From contig JAAZXM010000019.1 of NCBI GenBank assembly GCA_014240165.1, positions 1-61,667 of the forward strand: a stretch of 61,667 nt of DNA, read 5' to 3'. This DNA comes from Myxococcales bacterium. Lineage in GTDB: Bacteria > Myxococcota_A > UBA9160 > UBA4427. Shown piece by piece: positions 43,351 through 52,082 of this stretch. A model generated the notes under the pieces. That model did no database searches and was not told where the DNA came from. It was given only the letters and a program-made list of their open reading frames with translations. The first letter of the stretch is position 1; each line of letters starts with the position of its first letter. Position numbers and translations under genes: made by a program.

Positions 43351-44739
43351 ATGACCGAAGAGTCCGAAGGCCAGGAGCACGACTCAAGCGGCGAGGGGAC
43401 TCAGCCGCCCACCCGGGTCCTGTCGATCCATGGCATCGTCGACTACAACGCCCCGATGTTGTCCACGGGGTTCATGTTCCTGCTCGTGAACATGTACCTG
43501 ATGAAATTCGCCACCGACGTTCTTCTGATGGCGCCGGCGGTCATCGGAATGATCTTCGGGTTGTCCCGGATCTGGGATGCGGTGACGGATCCGCTGGTCG
43601 GTTATTGGACGGATAAGACCCAAAACCGCTTGGGTCGGCGACGTCCGTGGCTCTTGGCTTCGATTCTGCCCCTATCGGTCGCGTTCTACATGGTCTGGAG
43701 CCCGCCCATCGGACTTTCGGGTCAGGCTCTCACGGTATGGATGGGCGTCGGCGTCTTCCTTTTCTATACGGCCATGACCATTGTCATTGTTCCCCACCAA
43801 TCTCTGGGTGCGGAAATCAGTGAGGACCCCCACCAGCGAACTCGTCTATTCGGTGGCCGCCATATTGCCTGGATATTCGGGGCCTTCTCGGCGCTTGCCG
43901 CCATGTCCTTGATTATCGAGGCCGAGGACACGCGCGCCATGGCGCGGCAGATTTCCATCGGAACGATCGTGGTCAGTGCGCTCTTGACGGGCTGGCTGAT
44001 CCTCAGGGTCAAAGAGCGCGCCGATTACCAGGGCCGAGGAGCTTCAAACCCCTTCGCGGCCTATCGCGACGTTTTTCGCAATCGCCATGCCCGGCTTCTG
44101 CTCGTCGTCTTTTTGGCCGAAAGTCTGGGCGTAGCCACCATCAATGCACTCACCATCTACGTGGCCGAGTACGTGGTGGGAACCCCCGAACTCGCGCCCC
44201 TCTACATTCTCTTCTACATGATTCCATCGGCGGCTTCGGTGCCGCTCTGGGTACGCGCATCGAAGCTTTACGGGAAAAAATTCATCTGGCTCGTCTCGAT
44301 GTTGATCGCAGCCTTTGGCTTCGGCGCGATGTTCCTGCTCCAAGAAGGCGATGTGGTCTTGATCAGCGTGTTGGCCTTTGTGCTTGGCATTGGCGGAGGA
44401 GCGGGCTCGGTGGTGGCGCCCTCCATCCAGGCGGATGTAATCGACTTCGACGAATTCGAGACGGGAGATCGCAAAGAGGGTGCGTATTTCGCGGCTTGGA
44501 ATTTCGTTTATAAATTCGGAGTTGGCCTGACCCTGATGCTGACCGGCTTCATCCTCGAGTTTTCGGGTTTTGTTCCCAATGCGGTTCAGGGAGAGCGCGC
44601 TCTTTTTGCCCTCAAGGCTCTTTACGCTCTCTTTCCCATGGCGTGTTATCTGCTTGCCACTGTGCTCCTTTCGCGGTTCAGCCTGGACGAAGCCGAGCAC
44701 GCCAAGATCCGAGAGGCCCTGGCTGCGCGCAGGCGCTGA
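43351..44739 (+). CDS. GPH (MelB-like) family cation:solute symporter
   Basis: This 462-residue transporter has 12 predicted helices and the glycoside-pentoside-hexuronide family signature. GLSRIWDAVTDPLVGYWTDKTQNRLGRRRPWL includes the Asp residues of the cation site and the loop 2-3 motif. GAEISEDPHQRTRLFGGR and PSIQADVIDFDEFETGDRKEGAYFAAWNF are further family segments. Many GPH proteins move glycosides, sulfonates or lipid precursors with Na+ or H+. The substrate is unknown. ATG 43351 has AAGGG 4-5 nt upstream; the extension to 43309 was dropped. Confidence 0.85.
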   Translation: MTEESEGQEHDSSGEGTQPPTRVLSIHGIVDYNAPMLSTGFMFLLVNMYLMKFATDVLLMAPAVIGMIFGLSRIWDAVTDPLVGYWTDKTQNRLGRRRPWLLASILPLSVAFYMVWSPPIGLSGQALTVWMGVGVFLFYTAMTIVIVPHQSLGAEISEDPHQRTRLFGGRHIAWIFGAFSALAAMSLIIEAEDTRAMARQISIGTIVVSALLTGWLILRVKERADYQGRGASNPFAAYRDVFRNRHARLLLVVFLAESLGVATINALTIYVAEYVVGTPELAPLYILFYMIPSAASVPLWVRASKLYGKKFIWLVSMLIAAFGFGAMFLLQEGDVVLISVLAFVLGIGGGAGSVVAPSIQADVIDFDEFETGDRKEGAYFAAWNFVYKFGVGLTLMLTGFILEFSGFVPNAVQGERALFALKALYALFPMACYLLATVLLSRFSLDEAEHAKIREALAARRR

Positions 44740-44809
44740 TCCCGGCCGCCCGTCGCCCACTTGAGCCTGGGTTGGCAAACCCGGTTGCTCTCTCGCCGGG
44801 TGCGTCTGG

Positions 44810-44815
44810 TAGACT
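44810..44815 (+). promoter_or_regulatory. Extended -10 next to the enoyl-CoA hydratase ATG
   Basis: TAGACT, preceded by TGG (extended -10), ends 6 nt before ATG 44822. No ribosome site fits in the gap, so the transcript is probably leaderless. Confidence 0.35.
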
Positions 44816-44821
44816 GGCCGG

Positions 44822-45604
44822 ATGTCGGGAAAAGTTCGCAGCGAAACCACCGATGCCGTGGGCTGGATCGTCTTTGACCACCCCGAGCGCCGCAACGCCA
44901 TTTCATCCCATATGTGGGGCGAACTCAGGAAAGCGGTGCGCGCTTTCGCAGAGGACGATTCGATTCGGGTCGTGGTGATGCGCGGCGAGGGAAACGAGGC
45001 GTTCGTTTCGGGCGCCGACATCTCGCAATTCGAGGGCGTTGCCGGGGAAAAGACATCCGAGCGCCTGGACAGCTCGGGCGGTGATGCCTTCGAGGAACTC
45101 AGCCGCCTCGAAAAACCCCTGATCGCCATGGTCCAGGGCTATTGCATCGGCGGCGGGCTCGCGGTCGCTCTTTGCGCCGACCTCCGGTACGCGTCCACGG
45201 ACGCAAGCTTCGGAATTCCGGCTGCGCGGCTCGGGGTGGGTTACGGGATCGGTGGCATCGAGAGCCTCGCCTCGGTTGTGGGTCCTTCCCACGCGAAGGA
45301 GATCCTCTATACCGCTCGTCGTTATTCGGCCGCCGAGGCCTTCGAGATGGGTATGGTGAATCGCGTCTCGGAACCAGCTGAGTTGCGCCCCCTGGTGGAA
45401 GAAATAGCCCAGGAGATTGCGGGCAACGCGCCGCTCACGGTTCGAAGCGTGAAAGTTCTATCCCGGGAACTGCAACGGGAACCCGGTCGCCGGGATACCC
45501 GCCGGATCGCCGAAGTGATCGGCGCGTGTTTTGCGAGCGAGGATTTCGGCGAGGGCGTGAAGGCCTTCATGGAAAAGCGTTCGCCGGTCTTCAAGGGTCG
45601 TTAA
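44822..45604 (+). CDS. Enoyl-CoA hydratase/isomerase
   Basis: This 260-residue crotonase-fold enzyme has WIVFDHPERRNAISSHM, the oxyanion-hole segment EAFVSGADISQFEG and VQGYCIGGGLAVALCADLRYAS. The later segment PAARLGVGYGIGGIESLASVVG has no Glu at the classical catalytic sites, suggesting a crotonase-superfamily reaction other than simple hydration. ATG 44822 has no ribosome site. It is followed 26 bp later by a CaiB-type CoA transferase on the same strand, so the pair may act on one CoA thioester. Confidence 0.85.
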   Translation: MSGKVRSETTDAVGWIVFDHPERRNAISSHMWGELRKAVRAFAEDDSIRVVVMRGEGNEAFVSGADISQFEGVAGEKTSERLDSSGGDAFEELSRLEKPLIAMVQGYCIGGGLAVALCADLRYASTDASFGIPAARLGVGYGIGGIESLASVVGPSHAKEILYTARRYSAAEAFEMGMVNRVSEPAELRPLVEEIAQEIAGNAPLTVRSVKVLSRELQREPGRRDTRRIAEVIGACFASEDFGEGVKAFMEKRSPVFKGR

Positions 45605-45630
45605 CTCGCCGGAACCAGCGGGAAGCCAAA

Positions 45631-46824
45631 ATGGCAGAGGACAGCTACCGGCCGAGAGATGGAGAGAGCGGGGCCCTGGCGGGTATCCGGGTGATCGACT
45701 TGACCATCGCCCGAGCGGGCCCCACTTGCGTACGGCAATTGGCGGATCTCGGTGCCGAAGTGATCCGAATCAGTGCTCCCGGGAGGCCCGATCTTCCGGG
45801 CTCGGATTCCCATAACCTTCACCGCAACAAGCGCTCCATCGTGCTCGATCTCAAGCAGGAAAAAGCGCGCGAGGTTCTTTATCGCCTGGTCGAATCGGCG
45901 GACGTCTTCGTCGAAAACTTTCGTTCCGGAGTCAAGCGTCGCCTGGCTGTCGACTATCCCACGCTTTCGGGGATCAACCCCCGCCTGGTCTACGCGAGTC
46001 TTTCGGGTTTCGGGCAGGACGGCCCCTACGCGGAGCGCCCCGCCCTGGACCAGATCATCCAGGGCATGAGCGGTTTGATGAGCGTCACGGGCCCGCCCGG
46101 AGGCGGCCCCTGGCGAGCGGGGATCGCCATTTCCGATACCGCCGCAGGCACCTTTCTCGCTCAGGGCGTGCTCGCTGCGCTCTACGCTCGGGAGCGCACG
46201 GGCCGGGGGCAGTGGGTGCATACCTCGCTCTTCGAGGCGTTGGTGAATTTCATGGATTTTCAGGCGGCCCGTTGGCTGGTGGAAGGTGAAGTCCCCGCCC
46301 AGGCGGGCAACGACCACCCGACGCTTTTTCCCATGGGCCTTTTCGCGACACGGGATGGCCATATCAACATCGCTGCCCTCTCGGACTGGACACGTTTTCT
46401 CGCGGCCATTGAAGCACCCGAACTGGCCGACGATCCGCGCTTCTGCGATTTCGGGGCCCGGATTCGCCACAAGGAGGCGTTGCGCGAACTCGTCGAGGCG
46501 CGGCTTGGGGAGCGGGGCACGGAAGAATGGCTCGATCGCCTGGCCGCCGCCGAGATCGTTTGTGGTCCGGTGCTCTCGGTGGATGAGACCTTCGCGGACC
46601 CCCAGGCGCGTCATTTGAACTTGACCCGAACAGTGAACCACCGGGTGGATGGAGCGATGGAACTGCTCCGCCATCCCGTGACCCTGACGGATACGCCCAC
46701 CGGAATTCGCAGCGCGCCTCCGCTACCGGGGGCCGATACCCGGGCGATTCTCGTTGAGCAGGGATATAGCGAGGCCGAGATCAACCAACTCCTGGCGACC
46801 CAGGCCGCCGCCGAGGCCGAGTAG
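45631..46824 (+). CDS. CaiB/BaiF-family (class III) CoA transferase
   Basis: This 397-residue protein has the interlocked class III CoA transferase landmarks: GIRVIDLTIARAGPTCVRQLADLGAEVIRI, HNLHRNKRSIVLDLKQEKAREVL, DVFVENFRSGVKRRLAVDY, and GFGQDGPYAERPALDQIIQGMSG, in which the catalytic Asp region is RPALDQ. GVLAALYARERTGRGQWVHTSLFEA follows. ATG 45631 has GGAAG 6 nt upstream. With the preceding hydratase it may activate a carboxylic acid (bile acid-, carnitine- or terpenoid-like). The acid is unknown. Confidence 0.87.
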   Translation: MAEDSYRPRDGESGALAGIRVIDLTIARAGPTCVRQLADLGAEVIRISAPGRPDLPGSDSHNLHRNKRSIVLDLKQEKAREVLYRLVESADVFVENFRSGVKRRLAVDYPTLSGINPRLVYASLSGFGQDGPYAERPALDQIIQGMSGLMSVTGPPGGGPWRAGIAISDTAAGTFLAQGVLAALYARERTGRGQWVHTSLFEALVNFMDFQAARWLVEGEVPAQAGNDHPTLFPMGLFATRDGHINIAALSDWTRFLAAIEAPELADDPRFCDFGARIRHKEALRELVEARLGERGTEEWLDRLAAAEIVCGPVLSVDETFADPQARHLNLTRTVNHRVDGAMELLRHPVTLTDTPTGIRSAPPLPGADTRAILVEQGYSEAEINQLLATQAAAEAE

Positions 46825-46852
46825 ACCCTTTCCAGGGGGCTTTTCTCGTTGG

Positions 46853-48130
46853 CTATTCGAAACGGTCGAGTTTCCAATTTGCGCGGGAGAGTTCGATCTC
46901 CTGTTGTCGGCAATCGGTGCCCCGGGGCAACTCAGCTTGGGTGGAGGCTTCGCCATGGGGCGGGATGGCGTCCACTTGAATCGCGAAACCGGCGCCGGTG
47001 CACTCGAGGTGGACGACCGCGCTCTCGATCTCCTGCCGAGAGGAATTGAATACCGTGAGTTCCACATCCACCCGGCCATTCCAGGCCTCCTGGGCCTCGG
47101 AGCGAATCTGGATCCAATTGCGAATGTCCAGGGAGCGGTCGTCCGTGCCGTGTCTTCTGCGGAGAGCGATCGCCTGTCGGTCGTGGTTGATTGAAACCTG
47201 GAAACGTTGGGAGACGTTGAGGCCAAGCAGGCCTGCGGCGGGTGGGCTGGCGCAGCTGTCGCAGACCGCCACGGTGATCCATTCGACCCCCTCGGAGCCG
47301 AGCCAGATGGCATCCACCAGGACCAGATCCGCTTCGATCAGCCCGCCCGCTGTCTGAAGGGTCACCCGGGGTGCGTCAGGGGGAATTGCGATCCCAATGG
47401 CTCGCAAGCTGGCCCGGTCGAGGGTCGTGAGGGTGGCCCCGGTATCGAAGACCATCGTAAGGCCCTCACCGATCTCGGGGCCGTCGACGTCAACCGCGAT
47501 GCGCAGGGAACTCTTGTCCCCCTCGTAGGAAAGTTCGATCTCGGCATTCTCCTTGGCATTGTCCTTGGCATAGTCCTCGGCATTGTCCTTGGCACCGTCC
47601 TTGGCGAGGCCGAGGCGCGAGGCTGCTGGAGCCGGGGGCTCGGGATCGGCTCGCGGGAAGGCGGCCTGTGGGGAGAGGGGTGGGGAGTCCATGGCGATGG
47701 GCTGAGCCGGTTGAGGGTCCGAGCCCAGGAGCCCAACCAGAAACCCGCCGGCGCTTCCCAATTGCTGTGCCGCCCCGGCGCCCAGGACGCTTCCCAAGCT
47801 GCGAAAGCCCTCTCTTGCGGCTTCTTCTCGTTCACCCGGGAAATAAAGGGGAAGGCTCACCAGCAGGAGCACGCACCAGAGCCAGGTCGCCCCGACTGGG
47901 GCCAGGCGCCGGGGGCCAGCCCGGCCGGCCAGGCCGAGAATCGGCAAGAGGGTCAATGCGAGGCCCCCGAGCAGGGCAAGCCCCAGCGGAAGGCCGCGCA
48001 GCAGGCCCAGCCCCATGACCGTTCCCACCGTCAGGATCGCGGGGGCGCCCGCCACCGCGATGCGGAAGAAACGAGCGAGCTTGACTCCCGCGGTGCGCCC
48101 CATTGCGTGATCCTTCGTAGGGTCGGTCAT
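46853..48130 (-). CDS. Membrane-anchored retropepsin-like aspartyl protease
   Basis: This 425-residue protein has four hydrophobic segments in the first 150 residues, a low-complexity linker, then a retropepsin-like domain. The catalytic motif is MVFDTGATLTTLDRASLRAIG, the flap/strand part TLQTAGGLIEADLVLVDAI, and the second ALA-type core AGLLGLNVSQRFQVSINHDRQ. This is the layout of clan AA bacterial proteases such as the TIGR02281 family. A C-terminal beta domain follows. The linker holds an Ala-Lys-Asp-Asn repeat. ATG 48130 has GGGGA 5 nt upstream; longer frames up to 48352 are not supported. The target is unknown. Confidence 0.72.
   Translation of the reverse strand: MTDPTKDHAMGRTAGVKLARFFRIAVAGAPAILTVGTVMGLGLLRGLPLGLALLGGLALTLLPILGLAGRAGPRRLAPVGATWLWCVLLLVSLPLYFPGEREEAAREGFRSLGSVLGAGAAQQLGSAGGFLVGLLGSDPQPAQPIAMDSPPLSPQAAFPRADPEPPAPAASRLGLAKDGAKDNAEDYAKDNAKENAEIELSYEGDKSSLRIAVDVDGPEIGEGLTMVFDTGATLTTLDRASLRAIGIAIPPDAPRVTLQTAGGLIEADLVLVDAIWLGSEGVEWITVAVCDSCASPPAAGLLGLNVSQRFQVSINHDRQAIALRRRHGTDDRSLDIRNWIQIRSEAQEAWNGRVDVELTVFNSSRQEIESAVVHLECTGAGFAIQVDAIPPHGEASTQAELPRGTDCRQQEIELSRANWKLDRFE
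47543..47602 (-). repeat. Five 12-bp tandem repeats coding Ala-Lys-Asp-Asn-like units
   Basis: Plus-strand units are GGCATTCTCCTT, GGCATTGTCCTT, GGCATAGTCCTC, GGCATTGTCCTT and GGCACCGTCCTT. They encode AKEN, AKDN, AEDY, AKDN and AKDG in the linker between membrane helices and the protease domain. A 12-bp period keeps the reading frame whatever the copy number. Confidence 0.85.
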
Positions 48131-48273
48131 TTTCATCCCCATCGCCCGGACGATCGCTGGTTGCCTTGCGCCGCTCATCATAGAGCGGCGTCGAGTTTCC
48201 AATGGGCCGGGCCGGGAAGGTAGCGGGGCAAGGGATGCTTCGCGTCGGCTCCGACCCGTGCGCGAACTCCTGC

Positions 48274-48279
48274 TAGACT
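48274..48279 (+). promoter_or_regulatory. Extended -10 upstream of tatT
   Basis: TGC then TAGACT ends 8 nt before ATG 48288, with no ribosome site in between. It would drive the TRAP operon from a leaderless or nearly leaderless start. Confidence 0.3.
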
Positions 48280-48287
48280 TCCACGCT

Positions 48288-49148
48288 ATGCGAATCGGGG
48301 TTGTCAGTCTCGCGTGCATCCTTTTGCTTGTCCTGCCCAATTTCGGATGCACGGTCCTCGTCAGTAATGCGACGAGTGGTCTCGCGGATGATGTTTCCTC
48401 CGCAATCGTCGATCAACCGGACCCTTTGCTGGTGCGCGATGGGGGCCCGGCCTATCTGATCCTGATCGATGGATTGATCGCTGGAAGTCCGAATAACGAG
48501 GAACTTCTTCTGGCCGGCGCCCGTCTCTACTCCTCCTATGCGTCGGCATTCATCGAAGATCCCCTCCGGAGTTCGGCGCTGAACGCCAAGGCCAGGAGTT
48601 ATGGTGAAAGAGCGCTCTGCATCAAGGACGAGGCGCTTTGCGCATCCATCGTGGGGCCCTTCGATGTATTCGAGAAAGAGCTTCAACAGACAAGCTCGGG
48701 AGACCTGCCGGCCCTCTATGGTTTTGGGACGGCCTGGGCGGGCTGGATCCAGGCGAACTCGAGCGATTGGAACGCAGTGGCAGACCTGCCCAAGGTCCAG
48801 GCCCTGATGGAGCGAATCATTGCGCTGGATGACGGTTACGATCAGGGCGGAGCCCATCTCTACCTGGCTGTTCTCTACACCCTGAGGCCCGCCCAGATGG
48901 GCGGATTGCCCGATATCGGTCGAGCGCATTTCGAGAAGGCCATCGAACTGTCAAACGGACGCAACTTGATGGCAAAAGTCTATTTTGCCGAGAATTACGC
49001 CCGGCTCGTCTTCGATCGAGAGCTCCACGACCAGCTCCTCCTCGAGGTGGTGGAGGCCGAGCCCGCAGCGCCGGGTTATACGCTCAGCAACACCCTGGCC
49101 CAGGAAAGGGCTCAGGCCCTGTTGGCCGATGCCGATGAGTATTTCTAG
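48288..49148 (+). CDS. tatT: TatT-family TRAP-transporter-associated lipoprotein
   Basis: This 286-residue lipoprotein has a type II signal peptide (ACILLLVLPNFGC). The rest is alpha-helical and matches the TatT component family: NEELLLAGARLYSSYASAFIED, SGDLPALYGFGTAWAGWIQANSSDWNAV, and GAHLYLAVLYTLRPAQMGGLPDIGRAHFEKAIEL. In Treponema pallidum TatT (Tp0956) is a trimeric TPR lipoprotein partnering the substrate-binding protein TatP, and hydrophobic ligands have been proposed. The same order, tatT then dctP, is seen here. ATG 48288 begins the lipoprotein signal; the frame from 48258 adds nothing plausible. Confidence 0.82.
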   Translation: MRIGVVSLACILLLVLPNFGCTVLVSNATSGLADDVSSAIVDQPDPLLVRDGGPAYLILIDGLIAGSPNNEELLLAGARLYSSYASAFIEDPLRSSALNAKARSYGERALCIKDEALCASIVGPFDVFEKELQQTSSGDLPALYGFGTAWAGWIQANSSDWNAVADLPKVQALMERIIALDDGYDQGGAHLYLAVLYTLRPAQMGGLPDIGRAHFEKAIELSNGRNLMAKVYFAENYARLVFDRELHDQLLLEVVEAEPAAPGYTLSNTLAQERAQALLADADEYF

Positions 49149-49153
49149 TTCCC

Positions 49154-49176
49154 CCCGGCAACAGCGGGCCTTTTTT
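49154..49176 (+). terminator. Weak terminator-like hairpin between tatT and dctP
   Basis: CCCG (49154-49157) can pair with CGGG (49165-49168), followed by CC and six Ts (49171-49176). The stem is only 4 bp, so it may cause partial attenuation at most. Confidence 0.25.
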
Positions 49177-49205
49177 GCCCCGACGCATCGAAAGGGGGTT
49201 GGATC

Positions 49206-50237
49206 ATGAGTGGCCGTCCGACTTCATGCTGTGGCCTTCTCCTGGCCGTGGCCGTCCTCGCCCTCGTGGCGAGTGCGTCGGCGTCTGCTCGCACCCTGAA
49301 AATCGCCACCATTGTCCCGGATGGGAGCAGCTGGCTGGTGGAGATGCGTAAGGCCGGAGATGAGATCAAGGAGCGGACCGAGGGCCGGGTCAAGCTGAAA
49401 TTCTATCCCGGTGGCGTGATGGGCGGCGATAAGACCGTGCTTCGCAAGGTCCGCGCCGGTCAGCTCCAGGGGGGAGCATTCACCAGCGGAGCGTTGGCCA
49501 ACGTCTACCCCGATATCGAGCTCTACAGTCTGCCGCTCCTCTTCCGCGACTACGACGAAGTGGATTTCGTGCGCGCGCAGCTGGATCAAAAACTGGCTGC
49601 CGGGCTCTCCAAGAAGGGATTTGAAGCGCTCGCCATCACCGATGGTGGCTTCGCCTACGTGCTCTCCCAAAAGCCCATTAGCAGGGTCGAGGATATGGAG
49701 GGCACCCGAGTCTGGCTGGTAGAAGACGACAAGATGACCGACATGGCTCTTCGGATCGCGGGTGTGGCGCCGGTTCCCCTGCCCATTGCGGATGTCTACA
49801 CCGCGCTTCAGACAGGGCTCGTGGATACAGTGGCTGCACCGCCCATCGGTGCGATTGCTTTTCAGTGGCATACACGCGTGCGTTATCTCACCGATGTTCC
49901 CATCATGTATCTCGCGGGTGTGTTCGCGGTGGACAAGAAGGCCTTCGGCCGAATCTCGAAAAAGGACCGCGCCACTGTTCGTCAGGTTGTTTCCGATGCA
50001 GCCAAGCGCCTGGACGCGGCCAACCGGGCCGACGAGGAGAACGCCCGGGACGCGCTCAAGAACCAGGGGATCGAATTCGTATCCGCGCTGTCCCGAGATG
50101 AAGTGCAGCGTTGGAGGAGTATCAGTGCCGAGGCGACCACCCGTATGCGCGACACGGGGCGCTATTCCGAGCAATTAATCAACGAAATTCTCATGCTCCT
50201 GCAGGAGCATCGCAGTGGGGCAACTACGGACGAATGA
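49206..50237 (+). CDS. dctP: TRAP transporter substrate-binding protein (DctP/TatP type)
   Basis: This 343-residue periplasmic protein has a signal peptide (LLLAVAVLALVASASASA) and the DctP fold. Landmarks are KIATIVPDGSSWLVEMRKAGDEI, RVKLKFYPGGVMGGDKTVLRKVRAGQLQGG, GTRVWLVEDDKMTDMALRIAG and QTGLVDTVAAPPIGAIAFQW. In this group the conserved ligand-binding Arg is replaced or shifted, as in TatT-associated binding proteins, which fits a ligand that is not a simple carboxylate. ATG 49206 has a GGGGG ribosome site. Its stop overlaps the dctQ start (ATGA). Confidence 0.88.
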   Translation: MSGRPTSCCGLLLAVAVLALVASASASARTLKIATIVPDGSSWLVEMRKAGDEIKERTEGRVKLKFYPGGVMGGDKTVLRKVRAGQLQGGAFTSGALANVYPDIELYSLPLLFRDYDEVDFVRAQLDQKLAAGLSKKGFEALAITDGGFAYVLSQKPISRVEDMEGTRVWLVEDDKMTDMALRIAGVAPVPLPIADVYTALQTGLVDTVAAPPIGAIAFQWHTRVRYLTDVPIMYLAGVFAVDKKAFGRISKKDRATVRQVVSDAAKRLDAANRADEENARDALKNQGIEFVSALSRDEVQRWRSISAEATTRMRDTGRYSEQLINEILMLLQEHRSGATTDE

Positions 50238-50779
50238 GCGATACCCCGGGTGGAAGCGAGCCCGCAGGGATTTTTCGGGTGCTTCACAAGGTTGAGGATA
50301 TTTTTCTCGCCCTGCTGCTTGGGGCGATGATCGTCCTCGCTCCGCTGCAGATCTTCTTGCGTAATTTTTTCGACGCGGGGATCGTTTGGGTGGATCCCCT
50401 CCTGCGGGTTCTGGTCCTCTGGGTGGGGCTCATGGGTGCCGTCGCTGCCAGCAGAGCCGATCGTCATATTCGAATCGACGTGGCTTCACGGCTTCTTTCG
50501 CCCCGCCTGGCCCAGCTTCTCGTTGCGCTGACCAGTTCGGTGACCGCGATGGTGGCGGGGATTGTTGCCTGGCATTCCATGCGCTTCGTCGCCGATGAAT
50601 GGGAATACGAGAGCACCGCTTTTTCCGACATCCCGGCCTGGATGTTTGAAGTCGTGATTCCCGCAGCGTTTACTTTTATCGCCCTGCGCTATGGGCTGCG
50701 CACATTCAACCAGCTGAAGGCTTTTCTGGCCGGTCGCGGCGAAGGGGCATCGATTACCCCGGATGGGGATGCCTCGTGA
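50234..50779 (+). CDS. dctQ: TRAP transporter small membrane subunit
   Basis: This 181-residue protein has four predicted helices. It shows EDIFLALLLGAMIVLAPLQIFLRNFF and VWVDPLLRVLVLWVGLMGAVAASRADRHIRIDV, the conserved DctQ segment between helices 2 and 3. ATG 50234 overlaps the dctP stop by 4 bp, and its own stop overlaps the dctM start, so the three subunits are translationally coupled. Longer in-frame sequence before 50234 lies inside dctP and was excluded. Confidence 0.88.
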   Translation: MSDTPGGSEPAGIFRVLHKVEDIFLALLLGAMIVLAPLQIFLRNFFDAGIVWVDPLLRVLVLWVGLMGAVAASRADRHIRIDVASRLLSPRLAQLLVALTSSVTAMVAGIVAWHSMRFVADEWEYESTAFSDIPAWMFEVVIPAAFTFIALRYGLRTFNQLKAFLAGRGEGASITPDGDAS

Positions 50780-52053
50780 TGGCCATGTTGCTCCTGGCGC
50801 TGCTGGCCTTGGCGGGAACGCCGCTCTTCGCGGTGATCGCAGCCAGTGCAATGGTGGGCTTTTCCGGCCAGGAGGTCGATCTCCAGGTGATGGGGATCGA
50901 GATCTATCGCTTGGCGGAAACCCCCGTCCTGCTGGCGATTCCGCTCTTTACCTTCGCGGGTTACCTGCTCGGAGAAAGTGGGGCGCCGGCACGGCTCGTG
51001 CGGCTCACCCAGACGCTGCTGGGTTGGCTGAGTGGCGGACTCGCCATCGTTTCCCTGGCGGCCTGCGCGCTCTTCACCGCGTTCACCGGGGCCTCGGGGG
51101 TGACCATCGTGGCGCTGGGAGCGCTGCTCTACCCCGCGCTACGCGAGGCTCGCTATCCCGAGAGCTTCAGCCTCGGGTTGATCACCACCTCGGGTAGTTT
51201 GGGCCTGCTCTTCGCGCCCGCTCTTCCGCTGATTCTCTACGGCGTTGTCGCCCAGCAGATGAATCTCGAGCAGTCGATCCGGATCGATGATCTCTTCGCC
51301 GCGGGCCTCCTGCCCGGCTTGTTGATGATCCTCCTGCTCGGCCTCTACAGCATGTGGCGTGCCCGTGGATTGGTCGAGACCAGTGAGCGCTTCTCGCTAT
51401 CCGATGCGTGTGGGGCCATTCGCGATGCGGCCTGGGAAATCCCGCTGCCCATCGTGGTTCTCGGCGGAATCTACGGGGGTTTTTTCGCGCTTTCCGAAGC
51501 CGCCGCAGTGACCGCTCTTTATGTCCTGATCGTGACCGTGGGAATCCGGCGGGAGATCTCGCTCACGGAACTCCCTGGGATCATGCGGGAATCCATGGTG
51601 CTGGTCGGCGCGATTCTCATCATCCTCGGCGTTTCCCTTGCCTCCACCAACTACCTGATCGATGCCGAAGTGCCGACGCGCATCTTCGAGGCGATTCGTT
51701 CCCGGATCGACGGACAGCTGACCTTCCTCGTGCTGCTGAATATCTTCCTGCTCGGCCTGGGCATGATGCTGGACATTTTTTCAGCCCTGGTGATCGTCGT
51801 TCCGATCATTCTGCCCATTGCCATTGGCTATGGAATAGACCCGGTGCATTTGGGGATCATATTCCTGGCCAATATGCAGATCGGCTACATCACTCCGCCG
51901 GTGGGGATGAATCTCTTCATCGCCAGCTACCGCTTCGATCGCCCGGTGCTCGAGGTCTACAGGGCGACGATTCCCTTCTTCGTCATCCTGCTCTTGACCG
52001 TATTGTTGATCACCTACTGGCCGGCGTTGAGCCTCTTCCTCGTGGACCGCTGA
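50776..52053 (+). CDS. dctM: TRAP transporter large membrane subunit
   Basis: This 425-residue protein carries the ion-coupled transport channel, with about 12 helices. Landmarks are TPVLLAIPLFTFAGYLLGESG, ACALFTAFTGASGVTIVALGALLYPAL, TSGSLGLLFAPALPLILYGVVA, and GLGMMLDIFSALVIVVPIILPIA with MQIGYITPPVGMNLFIAS at the end. The start may be GTG 50776 (GTGA overlap) or ATG 50779 (TGATG overlap). With TatT, DctP and DctQ it forms a complete Na+- or H+-driven uptake system. Confidence 0.9.
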   Translation: MMAMLLLALLALAGTPLFAVIAASAMVGFSGQEVDLQVMGIEIYRLAETPVLLAIPLFTFAGYLLGESGAPARLVRLTQTLLGWLSGGLAIVSLAACALFTAFTGASGVTIVALGALLYPALREARYPESFSLGLITTSGSLGLLFAPALPLILYGVVAQQMNLEQSIRIDDLFAAGLLPGLLMILLLGLYSMWRARGLVETSERFSLSDACGAIRDAAWEIPLPIVVLGGIYGGFFALSEAAAVTALYVLIVTVGIRREISLTELPGIMRESMVLVGAILIILGVSLASTNYLIDAEVPTRIFEAIRSRIDGQLTFLVLLNIFLLGLGMMLDIFSALVIVVPIILPIAIGYGIDPVHLGIIFLANMQIGYITPPVGMNLFIASYRFDRPVLEVYRATIPFFVILLLTVLLITYWPALSLFLVDR

Positions 52054-52082
52054 ACTTCGGAACGGACCCGCGACTCTCGGGC

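Noticed and set aside
47543..47602. Short tandem repeats considered as a CRISPR or regulatory array.
   Set aside because: The 12-bp units have no spacers and lie inside a coding frame where they encode AKDN-type residues, so they are a coding microsatellite.
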